A stretch of 64,000 nt of DNA from Zobellia russellii (GTDB taxonomy: Bacteria > Bacteroidota > Bacteroidia > Flavobacteriales > Flavobacteriaceae): the NCBI RefSeq assembly GCF_018728565.1, contig NZ_JACSOI010000004.1:372001-436000 (forward strand). Direction: 5' to 3'. Shown in pieces: positions 37,384 to 47,400 of this stretch (positions within the stretch are counted from its first letter, which is position 1; each line of letters begins with the position of its first letter). Position numbers and translations under genes: made by a program. Under the pieces are notes generated by a model. That model saw nothing but the letters and a program-made list of their open reading frames with translations. It had not been told where the DNA came from and made no database searches.

Positions 37384-37765
37384 TTTTGAAAGAAAAAAAC
37401 AAAGGAGCAGTCGGAAAACGGATTTGCTCCTTTATTTTTTTAATGCAATAATTGTTAGTGTTAATAGGGATATGCATGTATTTGTGTAAATAGTTGCAAG
37501 TAGATTGGGAAATCTATTTTCAACTTTCTAACGTAGGTATGACAGCTCAAGCTTAATTAAAGATAGTAAGTCATTCAAGTGTTATTAACCGAATTTTTTA
37601 GGCTTACAACAAAATTAGTAAGGAGTTCAGGAATTAGAGGTTAGTTTTGTATTCCGTAATCAAAAAGAACTTTTTAGTAATTTTTAGATTATATTTATAT
37701 GTTTGGCCGATGATTATAAATAAATTAAGGCAACCCCAAATTAAAAGAACTAAAACCAATTTTAA
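37384..37765. other. Intergenic region with terminator
   Basis: Contains the UXS terminator at 37401-37433 and then about 330 AT-rich bases without a coding frame. It should carry the promoter for the aminotransferase/dehydratase/export run that begins at 37766. Confidence 0.5.
37401..37433 (+). terminator. Intrinsic terminator after UXS gene
   Basis: AAAGGAGCA (37401-37409) pairs with TGCTCCTTT (37425-37433), followed by ATTTTTTT. It is 18 bases past the stop. Confidence 0.85.
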
Positions 37766-38896
37766 TTGAAAACTATTATTAAAGATAAGATTTGGCTGTC
37801 TTCTCCACATATGGGCGGGGGCGAACGAAAATATGTTCAAGAGGCCTTTGATACTAATTGGGTGGCTCCATTGGGACCTAATGTAGATAATTTTGAAAAA
37901 TCTATAAACGAGTTTGTTGGGGGTAGCGTTCATGTTGCCGCGCTAAGTTCGGGTACTGCTGCTATCCATTTGGCTTTAGAATTGTTAGGTGTTACTAGAG
38001 GTGATGAAGTTATTTGTCAAAGTTTCACTTTTTCAGCTTCTGCCAATCCAATTATGTATCTGGGTGCTACACCAATTTTTGTGGATAGTGAAAGAAATAC
38101 ATGGAATATTTCTCCAAAGTTACTTGAGAATGCCATCCAGGATAGGATTGAAAAGGGTAAAAAACCTAAGGCAATAGTAGCTGTTCATTTATACGGTATG
38201 CCATACAATGTTACGGCCATAGCCGAAATTTCAAAAAAGTACGGTATACCGGTTGTTGAAGATAGTGCTGAAGCTCTTGGTAGCAGCGTTAATAATCAAA
38301 AATGCGGTACTTTCGGTTCAATAGGGATTTTGTCTTTTAACGGAAACAAAATTATAACAACTTCGGGTGGTGGGGCTTTGATCGCTAAAGAGGAAACAAT
38401 AAAGAAAAAAGCTGTGTTTCTGGCTACCCAAGCAAGGGATGATGCTCCTCATTACCAACATTCATCCGTAGGGTACAATTATCGAATGAGTAATATCTTA
38501 GCGGGAATTGGTCGTGGTCAAATGGAAGTACTTCAAAATCGTGTTGACCAAAGAAGATTGAATTTCGAATTTTATAAAAAACATTTAGCACATCTTCCTG
38601 AAATTGAATTTTTAGAAGAACCAAGTGGTTATTATAGCAATAGATGGTTGAGCTGTATACTTACACCTTCTTTTGTTATAAGAGAAAAAATCCGTCTTGC
38701 TCTTTTGGATGACAATGTTGAATCAAGACCTTTATGGAAACCTATGCATCTGCAACCAGTTTTCACTGAGTTCCCTCATTATTCTGATGGTACGTCCGAA
38801 GACCTTTTTAATCGAGGACTATGTTTGCCTAGTGGCTCTAATCTTTCGCAAAGTGACCTTGAAAGAGTGGTAGAGTTGATACTAACCAAAATTTAA
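37766..38896 (+). CDS. DegT/DnrJ-family sugar-nucleotide aminotransferase (PglE-like)
   Basis: This 376-residue PLP enzyme has KIWLSSPHMGGGERKYVQEA and TNWVAPLGPNVDNFE near 30-44, SSGTAAIHLAL near 67, VVEDSAEALGS near 166, and the Schiff-base Lys in SFNGNKIITTSGGGALI near 192-208. WVAPLGPNVD and the following active site are the PglE/LegC-type pattern that aminates a 4-keto-6-deoxy-HexNAc. The start must be TTG at 37766, since an in-frame TAA lies directly before it and the next Met is inside the active-site region. The 4,6-dehydratase gene follows after four bases. Confidence 0.88.
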   Translation: MKTIIKDKIWLSSPHMGGGERKYVQEAFDTNWVAPLGPNVDNFEKSINEFVGGSVHVAALSSGTAAIHLALELLGVTRGDEVICQSFTFSASANPIMYLGATPIFVDSERNTWNISPKLLENAIQDRIEKGKKPKAIVAVHLYGMPYNVTAIAEISKKYGIPVVEDSAEALGSSVNNQKCGTFGSIGILSFNGNKIITTSGGGALIAKEETIKKKAVFLATQARDDAPHYQHSSVGYNYRMSNILAGIGRGQMEVLQNRVDQRRLNFEFYKKHLAHLPEIEFLEEPSGYYSNRWLSCILTPSFVIREKIRLALLDDNVESRPLWKPMHLQPVFTEFPHYSDGTSEDLFNRGLCLPSGSNLSQSDLERVVELILTKI

Positions 38897-38900
38897 TCTG

Positions 38901-40832
38901 ATGATAAAAGAATATTTATCCAATAATGCTCATAAGTACGCTTCTAAGTGGCTGGTTTTAGCTATTGATGTAGTAATGATAGCTATTTCTTTCGTGTTAT
39001 CATATATTATACGTTTTAACCTTACTTTGGACTTTGATATTGATAAGCTTTTTGTTCAATTGCCAATCATTTCATTGATAGCTTTGGCATCTTTTATTTT
39101 TACAGGATCTTATAAAGGGGTAGTTAGGCATACGGGTGTTAGGGATGTTTACAACATATTTAATGCTATTTGTCTGTCTAGTATTTTGTTGATTTCAATG
39201 GTTCTTTTTAATCGTGAATTAGGAGTTTTTGAAAACTTCACGGTACCATTAGGGATTATAATTATTCATAGTTTACTGAGTTTTGTTGCGTTAACTGCTT
39301 CCCGGTATGTCTTTAAGTCTTTGTACAGTACTTTTATGGCCCGTGATTTTAAGGTCAATAAGAATGTTCTGATATTTGGAGCGGGCGAGTCAGGTATATT
39401 AACCCAAAGTGCTCTCGTTAACCATACTAAAAGTAGGGTTAGGGTTGTTGGTTATATAGATGAAGATGAGAAAAAGGTTGGGAAACAGATAAACGGAGTA
39501 AAAGTTTTCCATAAAGATGTTTTGAACAAGGACTTTATATTGAAAAATAGTATATCCGAGGTTATTTTTTCTATTCAGAATATTGATCCTAAAGACCTTA
39601 AGGTGTTAGTTGAAGGTTTGGTTGATTTTCCTGTTCAGGTGAAAATTGTCCCTCCTGTAGAACAGTGGATTAATGGTGAGCTGAAAGTTTCTCAAATTAA
39701 ACAGATTCAGATTGAAGATCTTTTGGATAGAGCTCCGATTAATATTAGAAACTCAAAAATCTCCGAAGAGGTTAAGAATAAAGTGGTATTAGTTACAGGA
39801 GGTGCAGGGTCTATTGGTAGTGAAATTGTACGTCAAGTTTGTACATATAATTATAAGTCGCTCATCGTGATAGATCAATCAGAATCTGCGTTATATGACT
39901 TGCAGCAGGAATTGAAACAAAATGGCTTTCATAATTTTATGCCTATTGTTGGAGATGTTCGCGATAAAAATAGATTAAATAATCTTTTTCAAGAATACAA
40001 GCCTAATATTGTGTTTCATGCTGCAGCATATAAGCATGTACCTTTAATGGAATACAATGCTTATGAAGCCATTAAAATAAATGTAGCGGGTACCAAAGTT
40101 GTAGCCGATTTATCTATTAGTCATAACGTAGATAAATTTATTTTCATTTCTACTGATAAAGCTGTTAACCCTACAAATGTAATGGGTGCTACAAAGCGAA
40201 TTGCAGAAATGTACATTAGTTGTATGCAGCAAAAAGGAAAAACGAAATTTATAACAACGCGTTTTGGAAATGTGCTAGGGTCTAACGGTTCTGTAATTCC
40301 TCTTTTTAAGAAACAAATTGAAAAAGGTGGTCCGTTAACGGTTACCCATGAGAATGTGACTCGTTTTTTTATGACTATTCCAGAAGCTTCTCAATTGGTC
40401 TTGGAAGCGGGAGCTATGGGAGATGGAGGAGAAATATTTATTTTTGACATGGGTGAATCTGTAAAGATATTTGACTTGGCCAAAAATATGATAAAACTTT
40501 CCGGGCTTAAGTATCCAGAAGATATAGATATTAAAATAACCGGTTTGCGTCCAGGCGAAAAATTATATGAAGAGTTGTTGGCAAATGGGGAAAACACTTT
40601 GCCTACCTATCATAAAAAGATTATGATAGGAAAAACTAGAGAACTTGACTATATATTGGTAAGGTCTAAAATTGATGAGCTTTGCGTGTCCAATATGTTT
40701 TTTAATGAGAGCACAGTTAGCTTAATGAAAGAGATAGTTCCAGAATTTATATCTAATAACTCCGAATTATGTTTGTTAGATAAAAAAGACAAAACAACGA
40801 CCAAGAATCATCCACTTAAAAAAGTTCTATAA
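38901..40832 (+). CDS. Membrane-bound UDP-HexNAc 4,6-dehydratase (PglF/WbpM/CapD-like)
   Basis: This 643-residue protein has four N-terminal membrane segments (about 15-130), a first Rossmann domain (NVLIFGAGESGILTQSAL near 155), and a C-terminal SDR with VVLVTGGAGSIGSEIVRQV near 293-311. The SDR active site reads STDKAVNPTNVMGATKR, with Met replacing the usual Tyr, as in WbpM/PglF. GLRPGEKLYEEL near 555 confirms the family. It makes UDP-4-keto-6-deoxy-HexNAc, the substrate of the aminotransferase just upstream. The pair gives a UDP-4-amino-4,6-dideoxy sugar. Confidence 0.92.
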   Translation: MIKEYLSNNAHKYASKWLVLAIDVVMIAISFVLSYIIRFNLTLDFDIDKLFVQLPIISLIALASFIFTGSYKGVVRHTGVRDVYNIFNAICLSSILLISMVLFNRELGVFENFTVPLGIIIIHSLLSFVALTASRYVFKSLYSTFMARDFKVNKNVLIFGAGESGILTQSALVNHTKSRVRVVGYIDEDEKKVGKQINGVKVFHKDVLNKDFILKNSISEVIFSIQNIDPKDLKVLVEGLVDFPVQVKIVPPVEQWINGELKVSQIKQIQIEDLLDRAPINIRNSKISEEVKNKVVLVTGGAGSIGSEIVRQVCTYNYKSLIVIDQSESALYDLQQELKQNGFHNFMPIVGDVRDKNRLNNLFQEYKPNIVFHAAAYKHVPLMEYNAYEAIKINVAGTKVVADLSISHNVDKFIFISTDKAVNPTNVMGATKRIAEMYISCMQQKGKTKFITTRFGNVLGSNGSVIPLFKKQIEKGGPLTVTHENVTRFFMTIPEASQLVLEAGAMGDGGEIFIFDMGESVKIFDLAKNMIKLSGLKYPEDIDIKITGLRPGEKLYEELLANGENTLPTYHKKIMIGKTRELDYILVRSKIDELCVSNMFFNESTVSLMKEIVPEFISNNSELCLLDKKDKTTTKNHPLKKVL

Positions 40833-40871
40833 TTTTTTAATTTACTATCATTGCACCAAAATTTGAACACT

Positions 40872-41675
40872 ATGTCCATTAAAAAAATGCTTTCACTTGA
40901 TATTTTTCGTTTTTTCAAAACTGTTGCTCCTTTCTTAGCTGTTTCAGCAATCCTACTGTCCTCTTGTGCTACAAGAAAAGAAGTTGTGTATTTTCAGAAT
41001 ACAGGTGATTTTGAAACTTTGGTTGATAAAAACAGTTTTACTCCAAAATTTAAAGTTGATGATTTAGTAAGTATTTATGTGTCTACTCTAGATAGCGAGG
41101 CTAGTGCTCCGTTTAATCTTTTTCGTGGTGGATCTGAAGGTGGTATTCGACCAGAACAGGTTGATTATTTAATTGATAAAGATGGGGAAATAGATTTTCC
41201 AGTGATAGGTAAAGTGAAAATTGCAGGACTTTCAGGAGAAGAAGTCAGGGTTCTTCTAAGGGATAGACTTTCAGATTATTTGAAAGATCCTATAATAAAT
41301 ATAAGATTGCGAAATTTTAGTGTTTCTGTATTGGGGGAAGTCAATAGACCGGGAACGTATCCTGTAGATGGAGAGCGAATAACTATTCTTGAGGCCTTAG
41401 GCTTGGCCAATGATATGACTATCAAAGGTAGACGTGAAAATGTTATGGTAATCAGGGACTTTGATGGAACCAAGGTTTATACAAGAATAGATTTGACTAA
41501 AAAAGAAGCTCTTAGTTCTCCGGTATATTATTTAACTCAGAATGATGTGGTTTATGTTGAGCCTAATAATTCTGCAATAAAATCTTCAACTCTCGATAGC
41601 AGAATGTCTATTGCAGTTTCAATAGCGTCATTATTGATTACTTCAACAGTACTCTTGATTACAAGAACAAATTAA
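40872..41675 (+). CDS. Wza-like outer-membrane polysaccharide export lipoprotein
   Basis: From ATG 40872 the protein has 267 residues. A signal peptide ends at lipobox LLSSC (Cys near 32). Poly_export follows (VDDLVSIYVSTLDSEA, YLIDKDGEIDFPVIG near 105-119) and then an SLBB domain (NFSVSVLGEVNRPGTYPVDG near 155-174). A final hydrophobic helix (about 243-265) is typical of Bacteroidota Wza-like proteins and may cross the outer membrane. An upstream TTG at 40851 would add seven residues; ATG is preferred. It forms the export channel with the co-polymerase encoded 43 bases downstream. Confidence 0.9.
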   Translation: MSIKKMLSLDIFRFFKTVAPFLAVSAILLSSCATRKEVVYFQNTGDFETLVDKNSFTPKFKVDDLVSIYVSTLDSEASAPFNLFRGGSEGGIRPEQVDYLIDKDGEIDFPVIGKVKIAGLSGEEVRVLLRDRLSDYLKDPIINIRLRNFSVSVLGEVNRPGTYPVDGERITILEALGLANDMTIKGRRENVMVIRDFDGTKVYTRIDLTKKEALSSPVYYLTQNDVVYVEPNNSAIKSSTLDSRMSIAVSIASLLITSTVLLITRTN

Positions 41676-41718
41676 GGTTAGGCAATAGCACATTAGTATA
41701 TGACATTAAAAAAACAAA

Positions 41719-44103
41719 ATGAGCTTGAATAATCAAAATTCAATATCAAACAACTCGTTTGATTTTAAGGAAATACTCGCTACTTATGCAAAACATGTCA
41801 AATGGTTTGTGCTATCCGTAGTTTTTGCTTTAATTATTGCTTTTCTATATATTAGATATGCAACACCGCAGTTTGCGGTTCAAACGCAGATTCAGATATT
41901 GGAGGACAAAACATCTGGTTCCGAGCTTGATGTTTTTCAGGATTTAAATCTTTTAGGAGGAGGGAAAAATAAAGTAGAAGATGAATTACAACTCATAAGT
42001 TCTCGTTCAAATTTTATTAGAGTGGTTAAAGAACTAAATCTAAACACTCAAATCTTAGTTCAGGGAAATATTAAAGAAACGGAGTTGTACAAGAATCCAC
42101 CTGTTAATCTGAACTTCATTGCTGCTGATTCTATATTAAATCGGGCGAATTTGGACTTTTTTATTACAATTTCGTCATCTACGACTTTTGGTTATACTGA
42201 AGAAGAAGACAAACCCGTGAAAATATATGCCTTTGGTAAAAACATCTCTACGCCTATAGGGGATATTGTTATAACACCAAATGTTGGAGTTTTTGAGGGT
42301 TATAAGGATAAAAAATTAAGAATTTCTGTAAAACCTATAGAAGATGTTGCTCAAGCGTATAGGAAACGAATTGTAGTTAGTAATCCAGGTGAGCTTTCTA
42401 ATATTGTTAATATTATTTTGGAGGATCCTATCCGTGAAAAAGCTGCAAATATTCTTGATGCTTTAGTTAGAATATATAATGAAAATGCTATTCAGGATAA
42501 GCAGATTATTGCTGATCGTACCTCTAATTTTATTGACGAACGAATCGCTAATATTTCTTCTGATTTGGCAAGTGTTGATCAGTCGGCACAAGATTTTAAA
42601 ACGGAAAAAGGTGTTACGGATATTGCAGCCGAAGCGAATGTCAACTTAAATGTGGGTGTTGCTAACCAACAAGAATTGGCAAATGCACGAAATCAGCTTA
42701 ATATGGCTGCATCAATGCAAGAATTGGTTCAGCAACAAGGTAGTTACGAGGTTTTACCAACGAATATTGGACTTTCTGACCCAACAATAGCAAGTACTAC
42801 GGATCGATATAACCAGCTAGTTCTGGAACGAAAGCGGCTTCTTAAAAGTTCAAATGAGAAGAACCCGGTAATTGTTAATTTAGATCAACAGATTGCTGGT
42901 TTGAAGAGAAGTATGCAATCTAGTTTAAGTAGTACCGTAAATAACCTTGGTCTTACGGTAAATTCTTTAAGTGGACAACAGGCACGATTTAATTCTAAGA
43001 TTTACTCTTCGCCCGCAAATGAAAGAGCTTTAAGAGATATTACCAGGCAACAACAGACTACTGAATCTCTATATCTTTATCTCTTACAGAAGAGGGAAGA
43101 AGCGCAGATTTCTGCAGCTTCAAGCTCCCCTAAGTCTAAAATTGTAGATCAAGCTTATAGTATTAGTAAGTTGCCAGTATCGCCTAAAAAGTCAATTATA
43201 TATCTAGCCTCGTTCATTTTAGGTTTGTTACTTCCCTTTAGCGTAATTTATGCAAAAGATCTTTTGGATAATAAGGTTCATAACATGCATTCGCTAGAAA
43301 AAGTGGTGAAAAATACACCAATTTTGGGTGAACTCCCTAGATTGACCAAGAAAGATGAAAAGCTTGTAGTAAAAGAAGATAGGTCAGTTCTTGCGGAGTC
43401 TCTTCGAATTATTCGTACGAATCTAGATTATTTGATAAAATCAAAACAGAAAAAATCAGGAAAGAGTAATATTGTTTTCGTTACATCTAGTGTCCCAGGT
43501 GAGGGTAAAACGTTTCTTTCTACTAACCTATCCATGATACTTGCAAGCACTAATAAAAAAGTACTTTTAATAGGTGCGGATATTAGAAATCCTAAGTTGT
43601 ATACTTTTTTCTCAGGAGGTAATATTGATAATATGCAAAAACCTAGTAGAAATAAAGATGCCGGGCTTACTGAATTTCTGTATGACAACACTATTGGGAT
43701 TAGGGATATAGTAAATCCTATGCTGGTTCATAGAAATACTATAGATGTGATTTACTCCGGTAGAATACCTCCTAACCCTGCTGAACTTTTAATGAGTGAT
43801 AGAATAAAAGAATTGTTTGCCCAAGTTTCTGAAACTTATGATTACGTAATTGTAGATACAGCACCTTTAATGGTGGTTACGGATACACTTTTAATTAGTG
43901 AATATGCGGACTTACTTCTTTATGTAACTAGAGCAGGAGTAACAGAGACAAATGCCGTGGAATACCCAATCAAACTTCAAGAAGAAGGAAAAATCAAAGG
44001 GTTGTCATTTATTGTTAATGATGTAGATTCCTCTAACCTAGGTTATGGCGGGAAATATGGCTATGGCTATGGAAAAACTCAAAAAAAATGGTGGAAGTTT
44101 TAA
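41719..44103 (+). CDS. Wzc-like polysaccharide co-polymerase / BY-kinase
   Basis: This 794-residue protein has an N-terminal Wzz domain flanked by membrane helices (about 30-50 and 490-512), with long coiled-coil-like periplasmic sequence between. It also has GNVR-like LPVSPKKSIIYLASFILGLL. The cytoplasmic BY-kinase has Walker A SSVPGEGKTFLSTNL near 592, Walker A' LLIGADIRNPKLY near 616 and Walker B YVIVDTAPLMVVTD near 710. The tail GYGGKYGYGYGK supplies four tyrosines for autophosphorylation. It controls chain length and export with the Wza-like protein. The likely antagonist phosphatase is encoded at 50666-51406. Confidence 0.93.
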   Translation: MSLNNQNSISNNSFDFKEILATYAKHVKWFVLSVVFALIIAFLYIRYATPQFAVQTQIQILEDKTSGSELDVFQDLNLLGGGKNKVEDELQLISSRSNFIRVVKELNLNTQILVQGNIKETELYKNPPVNLNFIAADSILNRANLDFFITISSSTTFGYTEEEDKPVKIYAFGKNISTPIGDIVITPNVGVFEGYKDKKLRISVKPIEDVAQAYRKRIVVSNPGELSNIVNIILEDPIREKAANILDALVRIYNENAIQDKQIIADRTSNFIDERIANISSDLASVDQSAQDFKTEKGVTDIAAEANVNLNVGVANQQELANARNQLNMAASMQELVQQQGSYEVLPTNIGLSDPTIASTTDRYNQLVLERKRLLKSSNEKNPVIVNLDQQIAGLKRSMQSSLSSTVNNLGLTVNSLSGQQARFNSKIYSSPANERALRDITRQQQTTESLYLYLLQKREEAQISAASSSPKSKIVDQAYSISKLPVSPKKSIIYLASFILGLLLPFSVIYAKDLLDNKVHNMHSLEKVVKNTPILGELPRLTKKDEKLVVKEDRSVLAESLRIIRTNLDYLIKSKQKKSGKSNIVFVTSSVPGEGKTFLSTNLSMILASTNKKVLLIGADIRNPKLYTFFSGGNIDNMQKPSRNKDAGLTEFLYDNTIGIRDIVNPMLVHRNTIDVIYSGRIPPNPAELLMSDRIKELFAQVSETYDYVIVDTAPLMVVTDTLLISEYADLLLYVTRAGVTETNAVEYPIKLQEEGKIKGLSFIVNDVDSSNLGYGGKYGYGYGKTQKKWWKF

Positions 44104-44451
44104 ATAATTTCACGAAAAAAATACCCCGAACTTATATTTGGGGTATTTTTTTAACTTTTATGAGTTGTTGTTATAAGCTAAATTTAGAGTTTAGAATTTA
44201 AGAAGTTCAATACAAGTAAATCTTCCCCCTGTAAATTTATCTAATCTAGTTCTACTTATTAATGAGTCAAAAATTAGGTTGTTCATAAATGCCTTATGGG
44301 TTGTAGAGTTTCAAGTCGATCGGTTATTTGCCGAGTATCAATCCTCTTTTAACGAAAAGCAGTAGGGTATTTCAGTCCCAAAGTGTTATTACATTATATT
44401 TGTCAGCCGTGTGTTAACACGCTAGATTTTGATACCAAACACTTAATTAGC
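44104..44451. other. Intergenic region with terminator
   Basis: Holds the co-polymerase terminator at 44115-44152, then about 300 AT-rich bases leading to the giant secreted protein. No exact -7 consensus was found. Confidence 0.45.
44115..44152 (+). terminator. Intrinsic terminator after the co-polymerase gene
   Basis: AAAAAAATACCCC (44115-44127) and GGGGTATTTTTTT (44140-44152) form a perfect 13-bp stem ending in a T-run, 11 bases past the stop. Confidence 0.88.
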
Positions 44452-47400
44452 ATGAAAAAAAAGTACTTTTTAAAACTAGTTTTCACATGTCTCTCTATAT
44501 ATTTAGCGGGTCTTTCTAGTGTTAATGCACAATTAACCGATGAATTTGCCAAAGTTGATATTGTAACTGGGCTATCGAATGCAACTAACTTTAAATTTGC
44601 ACCTGATGGCAGGATATTTATTCTAGATCGCTTTGGTGAAATCTTAATTTATAAACCTGACGAGCAATTTACAGTTTCAGCAGGTACTTTGCCAGTTTAT
44701 CATGAGCATGAAGATGGTTTGGTGGGTGTAGCGATTGACCCGGATTTTGAAAATAACAATAAAATTTATCTTCATTATGCACCAATAGATTTTGTTGGCT
44801 ATAGAGTTTCTAGGTTTAGTGTTGTTGAAGATATGGTAGACTTCAGCTCAGAGGAAGTTATTATTCAGTGGAATACCTCGAGGTCTGCATTATGGCATTC
44901 TGGAGGAGATATGGATTTTGATTCTCAAGGGAACCTTTATATAGCCACAGGTGATAACACTACTTATGGTAGTAAACTTTATTCGCCATTGGATGAAGAT
45001 GATTCTGACTTTAGTGCAGAGAAGGCCTCATCTAATACAAATGATTTAAGAGGGAAAATTTTAAGGATTAAACCTGGTCCAGCCACAACTTACACAATAC
45101 CAAGTGGAAATCTATTTGCCGCTGGAACTCCAAATACAAAACCAGAAATTTATGTAATGGGAGCTAGAAACCCTTATCGGATTTTTGTGGATAAAGAGCA
45201 TAGTGATTGGTTGTTTTGGGGAGAGGTTGGTCCAGACGGAAATGTTGCAAGCGAATTAGGTCCAGAGGGTTTAGATGAAATTAATTTGACCAAACAAGCG
45301 GGTAACTATGGTTGGCCTTATTTTTCCGGTGCAGATAATGACCCTTACCAAATTTCGTATGCAAATCCAACATATTATAATAATCCAGCCGCTCCAGAAA
45401 ATATTTCAAAATGGAATACTGGAGCGACGGTTCTGCCTCCAGCTCAAGAGGCATGGATTGAAAAATTCCATAAATGTTATTTAGCGGGATTTAGATATAA
45501 TTATGATAATGAATTATTAGATCAACAACGTCTTCCTGCTGAATTTGATGGTTTATTCTTTTACTTTGATTTTAATACGAGTCGCATTTGGGCAGTAGAA
45601 ATGGCTGCAGATGGTTCCATTATTTCTGAAGAAATGCTGGATGACGATGTGTTTCCAGGGTCTGGGAACAGTAGGGATGGCTACATCGATATGGAACTAG
45701 GTCCAGATGGTAAAATGTACATTTTGGCTTATGGAGAAGGTTGTTGCCCTCAGGATGTCCCTGAAGGTATTGGTAGACTTATTCAAGTTAATTATACGGG
45801 TATTACCACAAACTCTCCTCCCTCTGTAGTTATGTCGGCCGATGTGACTTTTGGACCTTTACCGTTAACTGTTAATTTTACTGGAGATCAGACTACTGAT
45901 CCTAACGGGGATTCTCCTTTAAGTTATGCTTGGGATATAGATATAGACGGTACGGTCGATTATACTACGCCAAATATTTCACACTCATACACTACGAAAG
46001 GCACTTATACAGCACAACTTAAAGTTACGGACCCTGAAGGGGCTATTGGTGCTAAAACAATAAAAATTTATGCGGGTAATACACCTACTGAATTTAGTTT
46101 TAATTCGCCTGTAGATGGTGGCTTTTTTAATTGGAACGATGATGTAGATTTTAATTTGGTTGCTAATGATGCAGAAGACGGTGTTATTCCCTGTGAGGAT
46201 ATTAATGTGGTGCCATCTCTCGGACATGAAAACCATTTTCACGATGTTGGAAGTGTAGATCCATGCACATCAACTCTTAATTTAGATGATGGAGACCACC
46301 AAATAGATGGTAGTATGGATATTTTTTACGTTCTAAATGCGAATTATACGGATAATGATGGACTTATATCTAGAGGGCAAATACGAGTACATCCAAAGAG
46401 GAGGGAAGCTGAATATTTTGACAATCAAAGTGGCGTCACGATTGTACCGAATACGTATGAATTGGAAGGAGCTAAGGATGCTATACAGGTAGATAACAAT
46501 TCATATATATCTTTTGAAGGACGTAATTTGATGAATATGAATGCCGTCAAGTACTTGGTGGCGTCAGACAATTCAGGTAGTACTATTGAACTTAGATTGG
46601 ACAGCCCTACAGGTACCTTGGTAACAACCACAACTATACTTTCAACCGGAGGGAACGATAATTGGTTACATGTGCAAACTCCAATAAATAGTGTCCCAAC
46701 AGGAAAGCATGATTTGTTTTTTGTATTTAAGAATGCTAGTTCATCACAGGATATCTTAAGATTAAATTATGTTGAATTTCTAGGCAATGGAGTTTCAGAA
46801 GATAACACACCTCCTGAAGTTCATGGTGTGCAACCTGATGGAAACAACGTTTTGGAGGTTAAGTTTTCCGAATACGTGGATGAGGGTACTGCAGAGAATG
46901 TGTCAAATTATTCAATTACCAACGGTGTATCTGTGCAAAGTGCAGAGCTTCAACCGGACGGGCAAACTGTATTTCTAAATACGTCTCTTTTAAGTGCGGA
47001 TGTCGATTATAACCTTAGTATTTCCAATGTAGAGAACATTAGCGGTATTCCTATGGTAGCCGAGAGTTTTTCATTTTTTGTTTTCGAGGAAATTAGAATC
47101 AATACAGGTGGAAATCAAATTACCGGGCCTGGAGGAGAAATTTTTAAAGAAGATGAATACTTTAATTCTGGGAGTGAATACGGTAAAGCTGTAGACGTTG
47201 CAGGAACGGATGATGATGAATTGTATCAAACCGAACGTTACACCAATAATAAGGGCTCTTTTGAATATCAAATTCCGGTAGCTCTTGCTGGGGAGTATGA
47301 TATAAGACTTCACTTTGCTGAAATATTCTTCGGTGTGGATGAAAATCAACTTGATAAGGGTGCTGGTGCTCGTGTTTTTAATGTTGTAATTGAGAGCAAT

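Noticed and set aside
44383-44451. Upstream start for the giant secreted protein
   Set aside because: The 23 extra residues would precede a standard signal peptide that begins MKKKYF at 44452.
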